From contig CM066730.1 of the NCBI GenBank assembly GCA_033961575.1, forward strand, positions 116,773,523 through 116,837,522: 64,000 nt of DNA, read 5' to 3'. The stretch is from Aselliscus stoliczkanus. Taxonomy: Eukaryota > Chordata > Mammalia > Chiroptera > Hipposideridae. A program made the position numbers and the translations under genes. The notes beneath the pieces were generated by a model. That model made no database searches. It had not been told where the DNA came from and saw only the letters and a list, made by a program, of their open reading frames with translations. Shown here in pieces: positions 59,379-64,000 of the stretch. How positions within the stretch are numbered: the stretch's first letter is position 1; each line of letters begins with the position of its first letter.

Positions 59379-59707
59379 GGGCCTTTGTCGTGTGCTGGAC
59401 CCCAGGCCTGGTGGTTCTGCTGCTCGACGGCCTGAATTGCACGCAGTGTGGCCTGCAGTACGTGAAAAGGTGGTTCCTGCTTCTGGCACTGCTCAACTCC
59501 CTCATGAACCCTATCATCTACTCTTACAAGGATGAGGACATGTACAACACCATGAAGAAGATGATCTGCTGCTTTTTCCAGGAGAAGAACTCCGAGAGGG
59601 GCCCCTCTCGCATCCTCTCCACAGTCCTCAGCAGGAGCGAAACGGGCAGCCAGTTCATGGAAGATAGTTTCAACCAAAGCACAGTCTGCGACAAGAGCAG
59701 TTCCTAA
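59379..59707 (+). CDS. LPAR3: Lysophosphatidic acid receptor 3, coding exon 3 (residues 246-354)
   Basis: This exon finishes the receptor. It encodes helix 6 with the CWTP motif at 251-254, extracellular loop 3 with a Cys-x-x-Cys pair (C266 and C269), the basic K275-R276 at the top of helix 7 (K275 corresponds to a residue known to contact the phosphate of LPA), helix 7 with NPIIY at 289-293, the juxtamembrane dicysteine C309-C310 likely to be palmitoylated, and a serine-rich cytoplasmic tail for kinase and arrestin regulation, ending SSS. The full product is 354 residues against 353 that I recall for human, with the tail segment after the dicysteine about one residue longer. Loop 3 reads N265-C-T, a glycosylation sequon where I recall arginine in place of T in human. 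The frame is intact. The 152-residue frame on the opposite strand is only a shadow. Confidence 0.97.
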
Positions 59708-60060
59708 ACCATGGATGCCCTCCGCCCACCCCAGCCTCCACTGGGAAAAGAGCTGTTGAGAATGGTTACCTGTCCCTAACAAAGCCCATGCAGTGTTATT
59801 TGAGGGCTGAATTAATCATTGCTAGATTAAAAAAAAAATTGTTTTACATAGTTTAAAAGCATGGATAGTAAAGAGAGGATGCAATGCATTTAGAGAAAAT
59901 GCAGAGAAAGAGGGAAGGCAGCACAGTGGATCACTTTCCTGCTTGCTGTCCTGTGAACCGCTTGGAGCACCCCTGGGCTGGCCATGCATTCAGGGCTGCA
60001 CCACCATCTCGTAGCCATTCTCTTTGTGTTTTAAAAGATGTTGGTAAAGTCTAAGGCCAA

Positions 60061-60066
60061 AATAAA
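60061..60066 (+). promoter_or_regulatory. LPAR3: Candidate poly-A signal AATAAA (proximal)
   Basis: First canonical hexamer, 354 bp after the stop codon. No strong GU-rich element immediately follows. Confidence 0.4.
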
Positions 60067-61178
60067 TAATAATGTTACTTGAGCCACTTTATGTAGCTGC
60101 TTGGAAAGCCTATGTAGTTCTTTCTGCATGCATTTAACATTTTAAAAAATGTTTCGACAATGATACTTTTTTCCTCAAAGAAGCAATGGCCAGTAGCCAG
60201 GTGTTCAGTAGGAATATCAGAATAACAAATCGGTAAGGGTCAGATTTTTACTTGATTTTTAACTGAAAGAATATCTGAGGAAAAAGATTTAAAGTAATAA
60301 CAAAAAAGGTAAATGTTAAAAACTTCTCTTGAAGCAAAAAAAAAAAAAAAAAAAGAAAAGAAAAAGCCTGATGTGGTCCTTTAAGCATGCATGTGTATAT
60401 AAATGCACCTGTATATTTTTGTACATTTCAAATTTGTATTTAAAGACATCAAGGATAGTGATGGTGAAATAATTTCCCTGGCCACCTAGACTTTCCATTC
60501 TAGGATTATAACTGTAGAAATGACCTGTTGTGCTCTAGAAAAAAGAGAAAGAGGTGATTTATTTGGAAACAGACATACAGCAGAGTAAACGATATATTGA
60601 CAAGCAGGCTGATTTTTTTCCATATAGGATCAAATATGAGCTTGACTTGAGTCCTTATTTTCAGTTACCTCCATACACTGGTGGCTTGTCAGAGTTAGTA
60701 TGTGGAATAATTTTCACATCTCATATTTTGCCCACAGTTATTGACGTGTGCTTCTGGTACTTATTTGTGGACTGAGTTTTGATGTGGGTCCTATTTAAAA
60801 TGCTTCTCCTTCAAAGACCTAAGTAGGCAACCTGAAAAACAAGTGAGTCAGAAAAAAAAAATGTTTCTTACACATAGGCTACTGACCAAAGTTTTCTATG
60901 TAAAGCATTTCGAGTATATTCTGATTTTAAAGTAAAAATAACTTCAAGGCAGATATTATAGTATTTATGTAGTTTGCAAAAGAAGTTTACATTTTGTTTT
61001 GCTATGGTGATATAACATTTATGTGCAAGAACTACTTGTAATAAGAGGATTTGTAAAGTCATGCTTTTAGACATAATGGCCTATAAAATAGAGAGTATTA
61101 TGATTTGAAGGTGTAGATTTCACAAACTCTTGTGTAGTAAGTGGATCTATTTGAAGCTTGTATCAAAGCTACCTATAA

Positions 61179-61184
61179 AATAAA
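61179..61184 (+). promoter_or_regulatory. LPAR3: Candidate poly-A signal AATAAA (middle)
   Basis: Followed within about 45 bp by the U/GU-rich run ttattgttttgtgtatttt. On context this is the best of the four hexamers. Confidence 0.5.
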
Positions 61185-62062
61185 ATTTTAAAAACAATCT
61201 CTTCTCTCCTGTTGAAGTGCATTATTGTTTTGTGTATTTTCTAAGTAAAAATATAGTTTGTGGTAAGTATAGCACACATTTTTGTTGCAGAAGAAAAGTG
61301 ACATTTGCCACAAAGTACATACTCTCTCTGTTTTATGTAGGCATTTTGAATCTACAGCTGGCCAAAGCGTGGGGAGTTGAAATTGAATTCTCATCCCTGA
61401 ATAGCTACTAAGGAGTCTTTAAAGGTTTTATTTTGAGGAAAGGACTGTTTTTTAGTACCCTGCAGCAGCGTGTCATGTTCAGAATGGTGTCTGGAGGGGA
61501 TCCAAACATGTGAAAACCTGTGGTGGAAATCTATAGCTTTTGTTTTTATGCACGCACACATCTCAGCCTTGGCGCAAAAGTAGAGAAGTCATGTATATTT
61601 GGAAATGACAAGGGACAGCAGTCACACGGCTCGCTGGGAACATGGCAAACCCCTCTCTTAGTTGGAAAAAAAAAATGAAGAAAGAATGTTTCTCCACAGA
61701 TCCTAGGACCCCAAGCTTATCTACAAGTCATTGAGATGATGGTTCTAAAAATTTGGTCTGGACCTTTTCGGGCCAGTCCTTGACTCAAAACATGGGCTAT
61801 TCCGTAGACAAACAGGATTTAATTTTCTTTGATTTTTAGCACCATCCAAAGTTTTCTGATAAGTCTGTGTTGGTGGGAGAATTTAGTTCTTCATGAAAAC
61901 TGCCTGCTTGGAAAGAAAGATGTTGTTGGAGGAAATGAATTATTGAAACTTCTTGGTGAAATTCTTTTAAAAGTAGATGGTTGACCTCGAACGATCTTTG
62001 GAAGCCCAAGCACTGAAATGATTATGGCACCACCTGCCCCCATTTGTGTACTTCCAGATTAG

Positions 62063-62068
62063 AATAAA
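62063..62068 (+). promoter_or_regulatory. LPAR3: Candidate poly-A signal AATAAA
   Basis: Canonical hexamer in agaataaagc. The downstream sequence is not strongly GU-rich. Confidence 0.35.
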
Positions 62069-62471
62069 GCTAAACCATAGAATAATTGTAAACCTCCATC
62101 AAAACTCTAATTTCCTTCACAATCAACACTTGGGTACTTTTTATAAATACTAAAAATCAAAATTTAGAAATTCTAAGTCAATGTCCCTGCTTCACTGGCA
62201 TCCTGAGTGTGGGCATAGCCCATAGTCGGATGTTCCAGGACCAAGGGGGTAAAGTCAGCTGCATCAGCCTCAGGTGATGGGGGGAGGGGGGTTAGGAAGA
62301 TGGGGTTGCGGGGGCAGAGCGGTATAGCTCTTTTTATCTGCTAATGCCCCCCACTACACAGACTACAGGGCATGCCCTCCCCATATTTATAGGCCAATTT
62401 CCTCATGAGGTTAAAAGTATTTTGTGCTTTTTCACTCATTAATCCTCTAATCATTCGGGGGTGGGGGGGGC

Positions 62472-62477
62472 AATAAA
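62472..62477 (+). promoter_or_regulatory. LPAR3: Candidate poly-A signal AATAAA (distal)
   Basis: Canonical hexamer directly after a G-run (ggggggggcaataaaaatg), with cttttttaattgattg behind it. G-rich sequence beside a signal can affect use. Confidence 0.35.
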
Positions 62478-63689
62478 AATGCTTGGCCCTCTTTTTTAAT
62501 TGATTGAGTCAGCATAATGAAAGTAAGCCCTGTGAAGACACCCATGAAGATGACTTAGCAACAAACCTAAGCCCTGACAGCATCTGGAGTAAAAATAACC
62601 AAAGCATTATTCTACACAGTGACGCCTCTCACTGTGTACTAAGAAGAATTAAAAATATGCAAGACCAATCTGACTTCTGGGATGCTTACCAGACAATGGT
62701 ATCCCCTTGGTTGAACACTAAATGTGATATTAAATTGTAAACCCTTTAGGGGTCCTTCCAATTTTACATTGTCTTTCAGGCATAGGAGTTGGTGTTAGAA
62801 TCACTTAAAGACATGAAGAATTTTTAAAGGGAAAATGCATTTTGTGAGAGGGTTTCTCTCCTGAACACATCACATAATTTAAAATCCTTATAATTTAAGA
62901 CTAGTTTTCAGAGGAATACTGTTAGGATGGGAATTGCTCTTGCTGTGGGGTTTATTGTGGGAGGGGGAGGGGCTAAGTCTGTATTTTATTTTTACAGCAT
63001 CCTCTCCAATGCTTTCTAGAGTGCATTTTCTTCTAAATGAGCAGATGGTAAACTGTTAATGGTAGTGGTTAGGGGTGCAGAGTGCTTTCATATATTACTT
63101 CTGAGCTTAGGGCCTACAGTGCAAACAATAGCACATCGGTCACCAAAGTCACATGTGGAGGTTCGGAGCAGACCAAGACGTGTGTGGGTCACATCATACT
63201 ATGTAATGTGGCACCTCTGTGTGTTAGTCCGTGAACATGGTTTGTAATTCACTGGGTCAGCCAGTTTTGGAATTTGCAGTTCTTGCCAGCTTTTTAGAGA
63301 GTTGCAATTTTGTGCAGCAAAATTTTATACGTTTGTTCTATGTCAGCAACTTTAAGTTTGCGCAACTCAAATTTCCATAATCAGCATCTGTATTGTATTT
63401 GTTACTGAGATTAGTGCCTGCACATTCTGTATTAATCATAAAGTTATATTGAAGAAAAGGGGGGCTGCCTGTCACAAGCCCGTGTTACATCTTTGTGCAT
63501 ATTAAAAAGCAATATCCCTTCCTCAAGACACTTCATTTGCATCTATTTGGAAATCATCTAACACACTAATTTTGTTAAAACTTGACTGCTACCTTTCAGA
63601 AAACTGTACTAATCCATATGCATAGCCTCTCCACTCACACAAATGTACATGACAGCCATCTTAAAGAAAGCATGAGATTGGAAGTCAAA

Positions 63690-63805
63690 ATACTGCCTAT
63701 GCTGCCTATGGAACTCTGGATGTGATTGCTGACTTTATCAATGAGGGTCTCACATTAAATGATCTGTAAGGACCTTTCCAGTTCCAAAATTCTGTGATCC
63801 TATAT
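63690..63805 (+). mobile_element. Possible MIR-class SINE, sense
   Basis: gatctgtaaggacctttcc, agttccaaaattctgtgatc and a preceding section suggest the 3' part of a MIR-like SINE, weakly. The last 65 bases of the window (cataagaatcccctaaggag) resemble the start of a MER5A copy that runs off the edge. Confidence 0.4.
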
Positions 63806-64000
63806 ATCACCTCCCAGATGTGGATCCTAAAAAGAACCCTAAGTCTTTAAATGCTTTGAATTTCACTTCTTGCATAGGGGTTTCAAAGAGAAGGAGCTCA
63901 CTTTTCATTGAAAACTGATAAAGCTCAGTTTTCAAGTTTTAGTGCATAAGAATCCCCTAAGGAGACCATCTAAAATCTATGAGATTAAGTTGTAAACTCT

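Larger units (their letters stand above)
59708..63690 (+). other. LPAR3: Probable LPAR3 3' UTR and 3' flank
   Basis: Almost 4 kb after the stop with no transposon I recognise, unlike the intron. This is compatible with a long 3' UTR followed by flank. A purine-rich tract of about 30 bp (A19 plus AG units) lies at 60336-60366, and G-runs at 62280-62310 and 62461-62470. Candidate poly-A signals are listed separately. The transcript end cannot be fixed from sequence alone. Confidence 0.5.

Noticed and set aside
59324..59782. 152-residue open frame on the minus strand over exon 3
   Set aside because: It is the antisense shadow of the LPAR3 coding sequence, with no recognisable protein features.
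62504..62740. 78-residue frame downstream of LPAR3, with a fairly even amino-acid mix
   Set aside because: It lies in the presumed 3' UTR or flank, has no recognisable motif or splice context, and length alone is compatible with chance.
1..64000. CRISPR arrays, operons, phage or plasmid features
   Set aside because: The sequence is plainly vertebrate (spliced GPCR, MIR, L2, L1 and SINEs). The tandem repeats are microsatellites without spacers.

Overview
This is a mammalian genomic window built around one protein-coding gene, LPAR3, which encodes lysophosphatidic acid receptor 3 (also called EDG7). The gene lies on the + strand. Its main coding exon is at 14206-14962 (start codon at 14227) and its last coding exon starts at 59379 (stop codon ends at 59707). 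The two are joined across a 44,416-bp phase-1 intron. The spliced product is 354 residues long with a full seven-helix layout. No other convincing protein-coding or structured RNA gene was found on either strand.

The organism is a placental mammal, shown by LPAR3 with MIR, L2, L3/CR1, hAT and L1 relics. It is most likely a bat. The young retroposons are tRNA-derived SINEs beginning ggccggcc or ggctggcc, with tails of the gttccccttccccaat type. These, and L1 3' ends of the tttcaggtgtacaaaacaatg type, are what I associate with rhinolophoid (yinpterochiropteran) bats. That placement rests on memory of repeat families, not on a search.

Layout. 1-14205 is upstream sequence, probably the intron following a non-coding first exon that lies outside the window. 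It holds a (GA)n tract, several L1 3' ends with target-site duplications, an old L1, a compound CTTT/TTCC tract, MIR and L2 fragments and a SINE. 14206-14962 is coding exon 2, with antisense L2 on both sides. 14963-59378 is the large intron, filled with layered repeats: L2, L3/CR1, old L1, MIR, hAT/MER5-like copies, five younger SINE insertions, several microsatellites, an 86-bp tandem duplication, and three stretches with few recognisable repeats. 59379-59707 is the coding part of exon 3. From 59708 a transposon-poor tract of about 4 kb contains four candidate AATAAA signals and is likely to include the 3' UTR.

The most useful observations are these: an in-frame read-through of exon 2 into L2 that ends at a stop codon overlapping AATAAA, which could give a truncated five-helix receptor; an extra N-C-T sequon in extracellular loop 3; a long SINE of about 450 bp together with what look like head-only and tail-only derivatives; an L1 3' end with a 5' inversion and clean target-site duplication; an 86-bp tandem duplication; and nested repeats that give a relative insertion order. 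I found no previously undescribed multi-gene system. This is an ordinary, repeat-rich vertebrate gene region.
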